From NCBI GenBank assembly GCA_934292725.1, contig CAKQXY010000050.1, forward strand, positions 1 through 24,025: a DNA stretch of 24,025 nucleotides, read 5' to 3'. The position numbers and the translations under genes are program-made. Under the pieces are notes generated by a model. It was not told the origin of the DNA. It did not search any database and saw only the letters and a program-made list of their open reading frames with translations. How positions within the stretch are numbered: the stretch's first letter is position 1; every line of letters begins with the position of its first letter. The stretch is from an uncultured Lachnospiraceae bacterium. GTDB taxonomy: Bacteria; Bacillota; Clostridia; Lachnospirales; Lachnospiraceae. Positions 1 to 6,313 of the stretch are shown here, one piece after another.

Positions 1-92
1 GTTACGGGGAGCTGGCGTAAAAAGCTGGCTGAGAGGAGAATGCATTTCTCGACCCATAACCTGATTTGGATAATGCCAACGTAGGGACAACA
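1..92 (+). promoter_or_regulatory. TPP riboswitch aptamer (THI element)
   Basis: The conserved THI-box segments are all present in order: the GGGGAGCTGG block near 7-16, CTGAGAGG near 29-36, a variable hairpin (GAGAA/TTCTC, 36-50), then ACCCATAACCTGAT and GGATAATGCCAACGTAGGGA up to about 88. This aptamer binds thiamine pyrophosphate. It is followed by an intrinsic terminator and then thiC, which fits feedback control of thiamine synthesis by transcription attenuation. The P1 helix probably extends to or slightly beyond the left edge of the window, so the promoter is not visible. Confidence 0.95.
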
Positions 93-114
93 AAGCGAGT
101 AATCAGTGATTTAG

Positions 115-149
115 GAGATGCCATTACGGGGTGTCTCTTTTCTTATTTA
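115..149 (+). terminator. Riboswitch-controlled intrinsic terminator
   Basis: GAGATGCC (115-122) pairs with GGTGTCTC (130-137) through eight pairs, two of them G-U, and is followed by the T-rich run TTTTCTTATTT. Its position 25 bases after the aptamer makes it the likely off-state terminator of the TPP riboswitch. The wobble pairs suggest a modest-strength attenuator. Confidence 0.8.
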
Positions 150-197
150 TAGAAGAGAGTTACTCAACTACTACGGCAGGAAAGGAGGATAATCAAG

Positions 198-304
198 ATG
201 AAACAGAATGACACAGTTAAGAAGCGGGAAGTATTCTGGCATATGTATTGATCTCTGCACTGGAAAAGGGTGGAGCACTGAACCAGATACGGACTGAAAG
301 GTAA
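198..304 (+). pseudogene. Small leader ORF, apparently frameshifted
   Basis: A consensus ribosome binding site (AAAGGAGG, 181-188) precedes ATG at 198. The direct frame encodes only 17 residues (MKQNDTVKKREVFWHMY) and stops at 251. If one base is restored near 218, the frame joins a 27-codon stretch ending at TAA 302-304, with a hydrophobic segment AGSILAYVLISAL and a charged end ALNQIRTER. The combined product of about 35 residues looks like a natural small protein. No classical slippery heptamer is seen, so a mutation or sequencing error is more likely than programmed frameshifting. I do not recognise the family. It lies between the TPP-controlled terminator and thiC, so it would be cotranscribed with thiC. 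Confidence 0.4.
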
Positions 305-310
305 TGCATG

Positions 311-341
311 GCGGCAGATTGGGGGCACCACCTTCTGTCGC
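311..341 (+). other. Hairpin in the thiC leader
   Basis: GCGGCAGA (311-318) pairs with TCTGTCGC (334-341), eight pairs including one G-U, around a G-rich and C-rich loop that could pair further. No T-run follows, so it is not an intrinsic terminator. It sits about 60 bases before the thiC start and may affect RNA stability or spacing. Function is unknown. Confidence 0.4.
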
Positions 342-399
342 GTAAGAAAAATGTTGTGGGCAATAAAGAACCAGGGTATCCCGAAGAAGGAGAAAAAAG

Positions 400-1710
400 A
401 TGAGAGAATACACAACACAGATGGACGCAGCAAGAAAAGGAATTGTAACACCTGAGATTAAGGCAGTTGCAGAGAAAGAACACATGACGTCCGAGGCGCT
501 GATGAAGCTGGTAGCAGAGGGTAAAGTTGCCATCTGCGCAAACAAGAACCATACTTGTTTGAATCCGGAAGGAGTCGGCAGCATGCTGCGTACAAAGATT
601 AATGTAAATCTGGGCGTATCCAGAGACTGCAAAGATTATGATATTGAGATGCAGAAAGTAATGAGTGCGGTAAATATGGGGGCAGAAGCCATCATGGATC
701 TGTCCAGCCATGGCGATACCCAGCCATTCCGCAGAAAGCTGACCAGTGAATGTCCGGCAATGATCGGTACTGTTCCGGTATATGACAGCGTCATCCACTA
801 TCAGAGAGATTTGGCAACACTGACTGCCAGAGATTTCGTAGATGTTATTCGGATGCATGCCGAAGACGGAGTTGATTTTGTAACGCTGCACTGTGGAATA
901 ACAAGAAAGACGATCGAACAGATTAAAAAGCACAAACGTAAAATGAATATCGTAAGCCGTGGCGGAAGTCTTGTATTTGCATGGATGAGCATGACAGGTG
1001 AAGAGAATCCGTTCTATGAATATTATGATGAGATTCTGGATATCTGTGAAGAATACGATGTGACGATTTCGCTTGGTGATGCCTGCAGACCAGGATGTCT
1101 TGCTGATGCATCCGACGTATGCCAGATTGAAGAGTTAGTACGTCTGGGAGAACTTACCAAACGTGCGTGGGCACATAATGTACAGGTTATGGTAGAAGGA
1201 CCGGGACATGTACCGCTTGATCAGGTGGCAGCCAATATGAAGATCCAGCAGAGCATCTGCATGGGAGCTCCATTCTATGTACTGGGACCTATCGTAACTG
1301 ATATTGCACCGGGATATGATCACATTACAAGTGCAATCGGTGGAGCAGTAGCCGCTATGAGCGGAGCTGCATTCCTGTGCTATGTAACACCGGCAGAACA
1401 TCTGGCACTGCCAAATGTTGATGATGTGAAGCAGGGAATCATTGCTTCCAAGATTGCAGCTCATGCGGCAGATATTGCTAAGGGTGTGCCGGGAGCAAGA
1501 GACATTGATGACAAGATGGCTGAAGCAAGACAGAAGCTTGACTGGGAAGCACAGTATGCATGTGCGTTGGATCCGGAGCATGCAAAGGCAATCCGTGACA
1601 GCAGAAGTCCGGAAGAAGATCACAGCGATACCTGCAGCATGTGTGGAAAATTCTGCGCAGTACGTAGTATGAACAAAGCACTCGCAGGCGAGTATATCGA
1701 TATTCTGTAA
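400..1710 (+). CDS. thiC: Phosphomethylpyrimidine synthase ThiC
   Basis: ThiC is a radical SAM enzyme that rearranges aminoimidazole ribotide into hydroxymethylpyrimidine phosphate, the pyrimidine half of thiamine. The 436-residue product matches the short form without the long N-terminal extension of the proteobacterial type. Recognisable family segments include NPEGVGSMLRTKINVN, MDLSSHGDTQPFRR, VEGPGHVPLDQ and VLGPIVTDIAPGYDHITSAIGG. The C-terminal iron-sulfur motif is visible as CSMCGKFC with cysteines at residues 412, 415 and 419. This spacing is CX2CX3C; the motif I recall for long-form ThiC is CX2CX4C. The start is ATG 400 after GAAGAAGGAG (384-393). The upstream TPP riboswitch confirms the pathway. 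A terminator follows directly, so thiC ends its transcript. Confidence 0.97.
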   Translation: MREYTTQMDAARKGIVTPEIKAVAEKEHMTSEALMKLVAEGKVAICANKNHTCLNPEGVGSMLRTKINVNLGVSRDCKDYDIEMQKVMSAVNMGAEAIMDLSSHGDTQPFRRKLTSECPAMIGTVPVYDSVIHYQRDLATLTARDFVDVIRMHAEDGVDFVTLHCGITRKTIEQIKKHKRKMNIVSRGGSLVFAWMSMTGEENPFYEYYDEILDICEEYDVTISLGDACRPGCLADASDVCQIEELVRLGELTKRAWAHNVQVMVEGPGHVPLDQVAANMKIQQSICMGAPFYVLGPIVTDIAPGYDHITSAIGGAVAAMSGAAFLCYVTPAEHLALPNVDDVKQGIIASKIAAHAADIAKGVPGARDIDDKMAEARQKLDWEAQYACALDPEHAKAIRDSRSPEEDHSDTCSMCGKFCAVRSMNKALAGEYIDIL

Positions 1711-1726
1711 GATAGCTGAACTTAGA

Positions 1727-1775
1727 AACAGCACCTTTTTTCCTTTATGTATGGGAAGAAAGGTGCTGTTTTTTT
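1727..1775 (+). terminator. Intrinsic terminator after thiC
   Basis: AACAGCACCTTT (from 1727) pairs with AAAGGTGCTGTT (ending 1770), and the stem extends through further A/T pairs. A run of seven T residues (1769-1775) follows. It is strong and separates thiC from the transporter operon. Confidence 0.93.
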
Positions 1776-1800
1776 ACTGTCCCGGGTGGCTTTCAAGTGA

Positions 1801-1829
1801 TTGACAAAACAAACTTAATATGCTACTAT
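1801..1829 (+). promoter_or_regulatory. Promoter of the amino acid ABC transporter operon
   Basis: A perfect -35 TTGACA (1801-1806) is separated by 17 bases from TACTAT (1824-1829). A TG at 1821-1822, one base before the -10, makes it an extended -10 promoter. Transcription should start near 1836. Confidence 0.85.
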
Positions 1830-1835
1830 AACACA

Positions 1836-1853
1836 GTGCTAATACGTTAGCGC
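1836..1853 (+). promoter_or_regulatory. Dyad at the transporter operon start, possible operator
   Basis: GTGCTAATACGTTAGCGC forms an inverted repeat (GTGCTAA/TTAGCGC with one G-T mismatch and a TACG centre) at the predicted transcription start. It could be a repressor site or a small 5' UTR hairpin with a UACG loop. The regulator is unknown. Confidence 0.45.
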
Positions 1854-1901
1854 AATAAAGTAGCTGCAGCGTTCTGCGGCCAAGAAAAGGAGATTATTAT
1901 T

Positions 1902-2906
1902 ATGAGAAAAATCGTGGCAGCAGCACTTGCTGTAGGAATGGCAGCAATGACAGTAACAGGATGTTCCAGCCCAAAGAGTGAGTCAAAGGAGACGACAAAG
2001 GCAACTGCTGAGGCATCAAAGGAAACACAAAAAGCAACAGAAAAAGAGACAGAGAAAGAAGCAGAGAAAGATACTGAGGCTGTATCTACAGAAGAAAAGA
2101 CTAAGGAAGAATCTTCTAAGGCAGACGAAGCAGATACAGAAGAGGCAAAATCAGATGAGGCAGAGAGTGAATCAACGAAAGATAAGAAGACCTTTACAGT
2201 AGGATTTGATGCAGAGTTTCCGCCGTATGGATACCGTGATGAGAGCGGAGAGTATGTTGGTTTTGACCTTGATTTAGCGGCAGAGGTTTGTGACAGACAG
2301 GGCTGGGAGTTAGTAAAGCAGCCAATTGACTGGGATTCCAAGGATATGGAGCTGTCAACTGGTGCAATTGATTGTATCTGGAATGGATTCACAATGAATA
2401 GCCGTGAGGATGATTACACATGGTCTGATCCATATATTGATAACAGTCAGGTATTTGTTGTTGCAGCAGATTCAGAAATTGAAAATAAATCAGATTTAGC
2501 AGGAAAGGTTGTGGCCGTTCAGAAGGATTCTTCCGCACTGGCAGCACTTAATGACGAAGAAAACAAGGACAATATTGCACTTAGAGATTCATTCTCACAG
2601 CTTATTGAGTATGCTGACTATAATACAGCATTTATGGATCTTGAGCAGGGAGCAGTGGAGGCTGTTGCTATCGATATCGGTGTTGCTCAGTATCAGATTG
2701 ATAAAAGAGAAGAGGGCGCTTATGTGATGCTTGCAGGTGATGACAATAAGTTAGCATCCGAGCAGTATGCAGTTGGCTTCAAAAAAGGAAATGAAGAGCT
2801 TCGCGATACAGTTCAGGATACACTTGATGAGATGGTAAAGGATGGAACCTTTGCAGAGATTGCAGAAAAGTGGGGACTTACAGACAGTGTTTGCCTCGGA
2901 AAATAA
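1902..2906 (+). CDS. Amino acid ABC transporter, substrate-binding lipoprotein
   Basis: This is the extracellular solute receptor of a polar amino acid importer. It has a signal peptide with lipobox VTGC, so Cys21 would be lipidated. Residues 22-97 are a low-complexity tether rich in Lys, Glu, Thr and Ala. The periplasmic-binding fold of the SBP_bac_3 type starts near residue 98 (TFTVGFDAEFPPYGY, then EYVGFDLDLAAEV). The segments DCIWNGFTMNSRE, WSDPYIDNSQVFVV and AVAIDIGVAQYQID are typical; the Arg in the first and the Asp in the last are expected to contact the carboxylate and amino group of the ligand. The start is fixed by AAAAGGAG (1885-1892). The permease gene follows after 25 bases. The exact substrate cannot be told from sequence; the tether is unusually long for the family. 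Confidence 0.93.
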   Translation: MRKIVAAALAVGMAAMTVTGCSSPKSESKETTKATAEASKETQKATEKETEKEAEKDTEAVSTEEKTKEESSKADEADTEEAKSDEAESESTKDKKTFTVGFDAEFPPYGYRDESGEYVGFDLDLAAEVCDRQGWELVKQPIDWDSKDMELSTGAIDCIWNGFTMNSREDDYTWSDPYIDNSQVFVVAADSEIENKSDLAGKVVAVQKDSSALAALNDEENKDNIALRDSFSQLIEYADYNTAFMDLEQGAVEAVAIDIGVAQYQIDKREEGAYVMLAGDDNKLASEQYAVGFKKGNEELRDTVQDTLDEMVKDGTFAEIAEKWGLTDSVCLGK

Positions 2907-2931
2907 TACATAAGCTGGAAAGGCAACTACT

Positions 2932-3582
2932 ATGGATATAATGGCAATGACAGCACAGCTTGCAGATGGATTTATTGTGACTGTCCAAATATTTGTGCTT
3001 ACGCTTTTGTTTTCTCTGCCGCTTGGCATGTTGGTGGCATTCGGGCGCATGTCCAGATGCAAAATCATAAAGCTAATTGCAAAGCTTTACATTTCTGTCA
3101 TGAGAGGAACACCTTTGATGCTGCAGATTATCGTAGTATATTTTGCACCATATTATATGTTTCGCGTGAAGATGGGACCTGGCTACCGTTTCCCGGCAGT
3201 CATAATCGCGTTTGTTATCAATTATGCGGCATATTTTGCAGAAATTTATCGTTCTGGTATTGAATCAATGCCAAATGGACAGTACGAGGCAGCAGAGGTG
3301 CTTGGCTACAATAAAGCACAGACCTTTATTCGCATTATTCTGCCGCAGGTAATTAAGCGAGTGCTTCCATCCATCACAAATGAGACTATTACACTTGTTA
3401 AGGATACATCACTTGCATTCACGATTTCAATTGCGGAGATGTTCACTGTTGCCAAGCAAATTGGTGCAGCACAGACAAGTGTAATGCCTCTTTTGGCAGC
3501 AGGTATTTTCTATTATGTATTTAACCTGATTGTGGCAACTGTAATGGAGTATATCGAAAAACGGCTTTCGTATTATAGGTAG
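2932..3582 (+). CDS. Amino acid ABC transporter permease
   Basis: A membrane subunit of the HisM/GlnP type, 216 residues, with about five hydrophobic helices. The N-terminal family motif region reads DGFIVTVQIFVLTLLFSLPLG. The cytoplasmic EAA loop that docks on the ATPase is present (YEAAEVLGYNKAQTFIRII, LPQV). RGTPLMLQIIVVYF and LVKDTSLAFTI are also characteristic. Only one permease gene is present, so it presumably forms a homodimer. It sits between the binding protein (25-base gap, AAAGG at 2918-2922 as ribosome binding site) and the ATPase (8-base gap) in one operon. Confidence 0.94.
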   Translation: MDIMAMTAQLADGFIVTVQIFVLTLLFSLPLGMLVAFGRMSRCKIIKLIAKLYISVMRGTPLMLQIIVVYFAPYYMFRVKMGPGYRFPAVIIAFVINYAAYFAEIYRSGIESMPNGQYEAAEVLGYNKAQTFIRIILPQVIKRVLPSITNETITLVKDTSLAFTISIAEMFTVAKQIGAAQTSVMPLLAAGIFYYVFNLIVATVMEYIEKRLSYYR

Positions 3583-3590
3583 GTAAAAAT

Positions 3591-4391
3591 ATGGCAGTTC
3601 AAAATAATAAAACAGAAGGTACAGTTCTCCTGGAAATGAAGCATGTAAAAAAGAGCTTTGACAAAAGCGGTGTTTTAAAAGATATTTCTCTGAAAGTGAG
3701 AGAAGGCCAGGTGGTTTCCATTATAGGACCGTCCGGTTCTGGAAAGTCTACATTGCTTCGCTGTGCAACGCTTCTTGAAAAGATGGATGCAGGAGAACTG
3801 ATTTATCTTGGCGAAAAGGCAGCGTGGGAGCAGAATGATAAAAAAGGGCAAAAGCGCTGTGTCTACGCGCCAAAGGATAAGCTTAAGCAGATTCGATCTT
3901 ATTTCGGTCTTGTTTTCCAAAGTTTTAATCTTTTTCCGCATTATTCTGTTATGAAAAACATTATTGATGCACCTGTATGTGTGAATCATGTGAGTAAAAA
4001 TGAAGCAAAAGAGCGGGCAAAAAAGCTTCTTGCGCAGCTTGGGCTTTCTGATAAAGAAAATGCCTATCCATGCCAGCTTTCCGGCGGTCAGCAGCAGCGA
4101 GTTTCAATAGCACGAGCACTTGCATTGCAGCCAAAGATTCTTTTCTTTGATGAACCAACTTCTGCGCTAGACCCAGAGCTGACGGCAGAGGTGTTAAAGG
4201 TCATCCGCCAGTTAGCTCAAAATCATATGACAATGATTATTGTCACACATGAGATGCAGTTTGCAAAAGAAGTTTCCGATCACATCGTCTTTATGGAACA
4301 GGGAGTGATCGTAGAAGAAGGAACGCCAGATGAACTGTTTTCATCTGAAAATGCCCGTGTAAGAGAGTTTATCGGGAAGGTTAGTGCTTAA
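3591..4391 (+). CDS. Amino acid ABC transporter ATP-binding protein
   Basis: The nucleotide-binding subunit of a polar amino acid importer (GlnQ/HisP type), 266 residues. It shows Walker A GPSGSGKST (residues 46-54), signature LSGGQQQR (163-170), Walker B ILFFDE (183-188) followed by the D-loop SALD, and the switch histidine in VTHEM (His220). Between Walker A and the Q-loop there is a basic insertion of roughly 20 residues (EQNDKKGQKRCVYAPKDKLK), as found in some members of this subfamily. It is the last gene of the operon. No convincing terminator follows; a new promoter begins at 4438. Confidence 0.96.
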   Translation: MAVQNNKTEGTVLLEMKHVKKSFDKSGVLKDISLKVREGQVVSIIGPSGSGKSTLLRCATLLEKMDAGELIYLGEKAAWEQNDKKGQKRCVYAPKDKLKQIRSYFGLVFQSFNLFPHYSVMKNIIDAPVCVNHVSKNEAKERAKKLLAQLGLSDKENAYPCQLSGGQQQRVSIARALALQPKILFFDEPTSALDPELTAEVLKVIRQLAQNHMTMIIVTHEMQFAKEVSDHIVFMEQGVIVEEGTPDELFSSENARVREFIGKVSA

Positions 4392-4437
4392 TTTTAAAGT
4401 AAAGTCTGAAGGTGAATGGATTTCGTAATCTTTTTTA

Positions 4438-4466
4438 TTGACAAGCTCACGTTTAAGGAGTACAAT
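4438..4466 (+). promoter_or_regulatory. Promoter of the FtsL-like gene
   Basis: TTGACA (4438-4443), a 17-base spacer and TACAAT (4461-4466) give a near-consensus housekeeping promoter. It fires the gene at 4579 and leaves a 5' leader of about 105 bases in which no other gene is seen. Confidence 0.85.
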
Positions 4467-4477
4467 AGTTTATTGTA
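4461..4477 (+). promoter_or_regulatory. Perfect dyad overlapping the -10 box, possible operator
   Basis: TACAATAGTTTATTGTA is a perfect 7-3-7 inverted repeat covering the -10 element and the transcription start. A protein bound here would block RNA polymerase. The binding factor is unknown. Confidence 0.5.
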
Positions 4478-4578
4478 TAAGATGGACTAATTTTGTGATC
4501 ATGGCGTGGGACTGCGGCTTGAAATGGCGGTGAAACGACTGTGAGAACGAGAAATATACAGGAAGAGATGAGGACGCC

Positions 4579-5115
4579 ATGGAGCCAAAAAACAATATAA
4601 TCTGGCCAAGCTTTAACAGACAATTTGATACAGCAGCGTCCGGCGATAATACCGTGCGCAAGGCAGTTCCTTATCTGGATCGCTACCAGCAGGAACAGCT
4701 TGAGCGTCAGCAGGAGCGTCAGAAACGCTGGGAAAAACAGATTCACAAACGTGCAGTACAGAAGGAATTTGAAGAGCGCAGAAGAAGAGCAAATGCACTG
4801 ACCTTTGCTGAGGCATCAGTAGTCGGTGTTTTGTGTGCTGTGCTTTTATTTGCATGTATTTTTTACGTGGGTCAGCAGGCAAAGTTAAACCAAAGCAATA
4901 CAAAGCTTGCATCACTGCAAAAAACATATGCTTCACTTGTTGAGGATAATAACGCCAAAAGCAGTGAAATTGAAGGGTCAGTTGATTATGAGCGTATTTA
5001 CGATTATGCAGTCAACGAGCTGGGCATGATGTATCCGGAAAAGGGACAGACTGTTACATATAAGAGAAATCCAGGCAGTTACGTAAAGCAGGGCGAAGAG
5101 ATTCCGAGCAATTAA
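4579..5115 (+). CDS. FtsL/DivIC-like cell division membrane protein
   Basis: A 178-residue single-pass protein. The cytoplasmic N-terminus (1-72) is long and very charged (repeated RQQERQKRW and RRRRAN segments). One membrane helix lies at about 76-95 (VVGVLCAVLLFACIFYV). An extracytoplasmic Leu/Gln-rich heptad stretch (about 97-122) follows, and the C-terminal part contains YDYAVNELGMMYPEKGQTVTY. That last motif (A-x-E-L-G-M-x-x-P) is typical of clostridial FtsL and septum-formation-initiator proteins, which join the FtsB/DivIC-FtsQ divisome scaffold. The usual mraW/pbp neighbours of ftsL are absent here, so this may be a second paralogue. The ribosome binding site is weak (GAGGAC just before ATG). 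A perfect terminator follows. Confidence 0.72.
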   Translation: MEPKNNIIWPSFNRQFDTAASGDNTVRKAVPYLDRYQQEQLERQQERQKRWEKQIHKRAVQKEFEERRRRANALTFAEASVVGVLCAVLLFACIFYVGQQAKLNQSNTKLASLQKTYASLVEDNNAKSSEIEGSVDYERIYDYAVNELGMMYPEKGQTVTYKRNPGSYVKQGEEIPSN

Positions 5116-5147
5116 GAATGAATAATGCTTTGATTGGCATATTTAAG

Positions 5148-5196
5148 AAAAACCTCCATAAATATGAGATAGATATCATATTTATGGAGGTTTTTT
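5148..5196 (+). terminator. Terminator hairpin that also contains the next gene's ribosome binding site
   Basis: AAAAACCTCCATAAATATGA (5148-5167) is perfectly complementary to 5176-5195, a 20-base stem with an eight-base loop, and the right arm ends in TTTTTT. It terminates the FtsL-like transcript. The right arm also holds TATGGAGG (5183-5190), six bases before ATG 5197, so read-through RNA would hide that site. Confidence 0.9.
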
Positions 5197-5637
5197 ATGT
5201 TTGCTGCTGATTCAAGAATGAACAAAAGAAATGTGTATCACTTGATTTGCCGAGTCATTAGTATCTGTTTGTGTGCCCTTTTTTGCCTGTCTTTTGGCTG
5301 TACATCAAAAAAGGAAGAACGTCTGCAGGAGATTGATTTTACTGTAGTGGATGATGACGAGATTCCAGAAGAATTAAAGACAATCATTGATCAGAAAAAA
5401 ACAGGAGAGTTCAAACTGACATATGCCGATCAGGATGAACTCTACATAGTGGTTGGTTATGGAAAACAGCTGACCGGCGGCTACAGCATTCAGTTTCCAG
5501 ACGTGTATCTGACAAAAGAGAATATTGTTGTCACAAGTGTATTGCTTGGTCCAGAAGGAGAAGAACCTGCGAATATCAGCTATCCATACGCGGTCATTAA
5601 AATCGAATACAGACCAGAACCAGTACTGTTCCAGTAA
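5197..5637 (+). CDS. PrcB-domain lipoprotein
   Basis: A 146-residue exported protein. The N-terminal hydrophobic segment (about residues 14-34, Cys-rich) ends in SFGC, a near-lipobox with Cys35, so it is probably a lipoprotein. The C-terminal half (about 78-146) fits the PrcB C-terminal domain: VVGYGKQLTGGYSI, then SYPYAVIKIEYRPEPVLF. That domain was named from a protease-complex subunit of Treponema and is common in Firmicutes lipoproteins of unknown role. ATG 5197 is chosen because GGAGG lies six bases upstream; ATG 5218 is in frame but has only a weak site. The PrcB domain often shows the GGY signature seen here. Its neighbours suggest an envelope function, not demonstrated. Confidence 0.78.
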   Translation: MFAADSRMNKRNVYHLICRVISICLCALFCLSFGCTSKKEERLQEIDFTVVDDDEIPEELKTIIDQKKTGEFKLTYADQDELYIVVGYGKQLTGGYSIQFPDVYLTKENIVVTSVLLGPEGEEPANISYPYAVIKIEYRPEPVLFQ

Positions 5638-5690
5638 ATTATAAAAACGGTGCTTATGACTTATGTCGCTTTGAAAAATTTACTGAAGCA

Positions 5691-6122
5691 TTACTTTTCT
5701 GTTTTATAGTCTTTCATCAAATCCGTCAGGTAATTTTTGATCTCAATGAATTTAGGAATATAAATAAAGAAGTAACCGACACTCATTCCTGACAGGAAAA
5801 TACAAAGCCAATAAGTCCAGTGGGAAATCTGAGTCAAAAGAATACATAAAAGACCTACGATCCACACGATGATCATACCCTGCTTTAGTGCAAGGTATGG
5901 ACGGCGGTTTGTCACTTTCTTTTTCAAATACATCATGTAGACTGCACCGAGCGCGATGCCGGCAGCTGCGAGTAAAATGGTGATCCATGGGGAAAGCAGC
6001 TCTGGACGCTTAATCATCTTTACAAGTAATAGGCTGATATAGAAGCCTGTGCCAAAGCCGTAGATAAGCCACGGAAAAATGTTGTTGCGAAAAGGAGAAT
6101 CCTTTTTCATGCTGAATTTCAT
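5691..6122 (-). CDS. Four-helix membrane protein of unknown function
   Basis: A 143-residue protein encoded on the minus strand, convergent with the PrcB-domain gene. Four hydrophobic segments are visible: PWLIYGFGTGFYISLLLV, WITILLAAAGIALGAVYMMY, MIIVWIVGLLCILLT and WLCIFLSGMSVGYFFIYIP. The basic N-terminus (MKFSMKKDSPFRNN) and the basic loop KKKVTNRRP between helices 2 and 3 suggest both face the cytoplasm. The end is charged (LMKDYKTEK). AGAAAGG lies seven bases before the start on the minus strand, and a consensus promoter is found further upstream. I do not recognise the family. No convincing terminator is seen between it and the convergent gene. Confidence 0.7.
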   Translation of the reverse strand: MKFSMKKDSPFRNNIFPWLIYGFGTGFYISLLLVKMIKRPELLSPWITILLAAAGIALGAVYMMYLKKKVTNRRPYLALKQGMIIVWIVGLLCILLTQISHWTYWLCIFLSGMSVGYFFIYIPKFIEIKNYLTDLMKDYKTEK

Positions 6123-6158
6123 ATCATTGCCTTTCTGCGAATATTATTTTTAATTAAA

Positions 6159-6187
6159 ATGATACCGTGCCTATGTATAAAAGTCAA
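6159..6187 (-). promoter_or_regulatory. Promoter of the four-helix membrane protein
   Basis: On the minus strand, TTGACT (6187-6182) is followed after 17 bases by TATCAT (6164-6159). The leader to the start codon at 6122 is about 30 bases. It is divergent from the fba promoter. Confidence 0.75.
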
Positions 6188-6232
6188 TAAGTGCTGCAGA
6201 CAGGAAATCATTAAATTTTTGTAACTATCCAG

Positions 6233-6261
6233 TTGAAATCTATCGGCGAAGATGATATACT
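6233..6261 (+). promoter_or_regulatory. Promoter of fba
   Basis: TTGAAA (6233-6238), a 17-base spacer and TATACT (6256-6261) form a good promoter. The TTG at 6233 is in frame with fba and could be mistaken for its start codon; it is the -35 box. Confidence 0.82.
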
Positions 6262-6313
6262 TACAGAAGATTGTGAAAAAATAATCACACAAGCAATTAA
6301 AGGAGGTACTTCA

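Noticed and set aside
217..933. Minus-strand reading frame of 238 codons opposite thiC and its leader
   Set aside because: Cys/His/Ser-rich shadow of the thiC coding strand without start signals.
1847..2392. Long Ser-rich minus-strand reading frame opposite the binding protein linker
   Set aside because: It mirrors the Lys/Glu/Ala-rich repeats of the plus-strand lipoprotein, has no ribosome binding site, and the plus-strand gene is certain.
4461..4477. BlaI/CopY operator (TACA-N2-TGTA type) for the repressor at 10759
   Set aside because: The dyad has outer TACA and TGTA but a nine-base interior, which does not fit the known spacing, and it is 6 kb from the repressor gene.
5638..5690. Bidirectional terminator between the convergent genes
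   Set aside because: The segment has a short direct repeat (CTTATG) but no stable hairpin with a T-run on either strand.
6233..6313. Extended fba N-terminus from TTG 6233
   Set aside because: TTG 6233 is the -35 box of a good promoter, and AAAGGAGG just before ATG 6314 defines the start.
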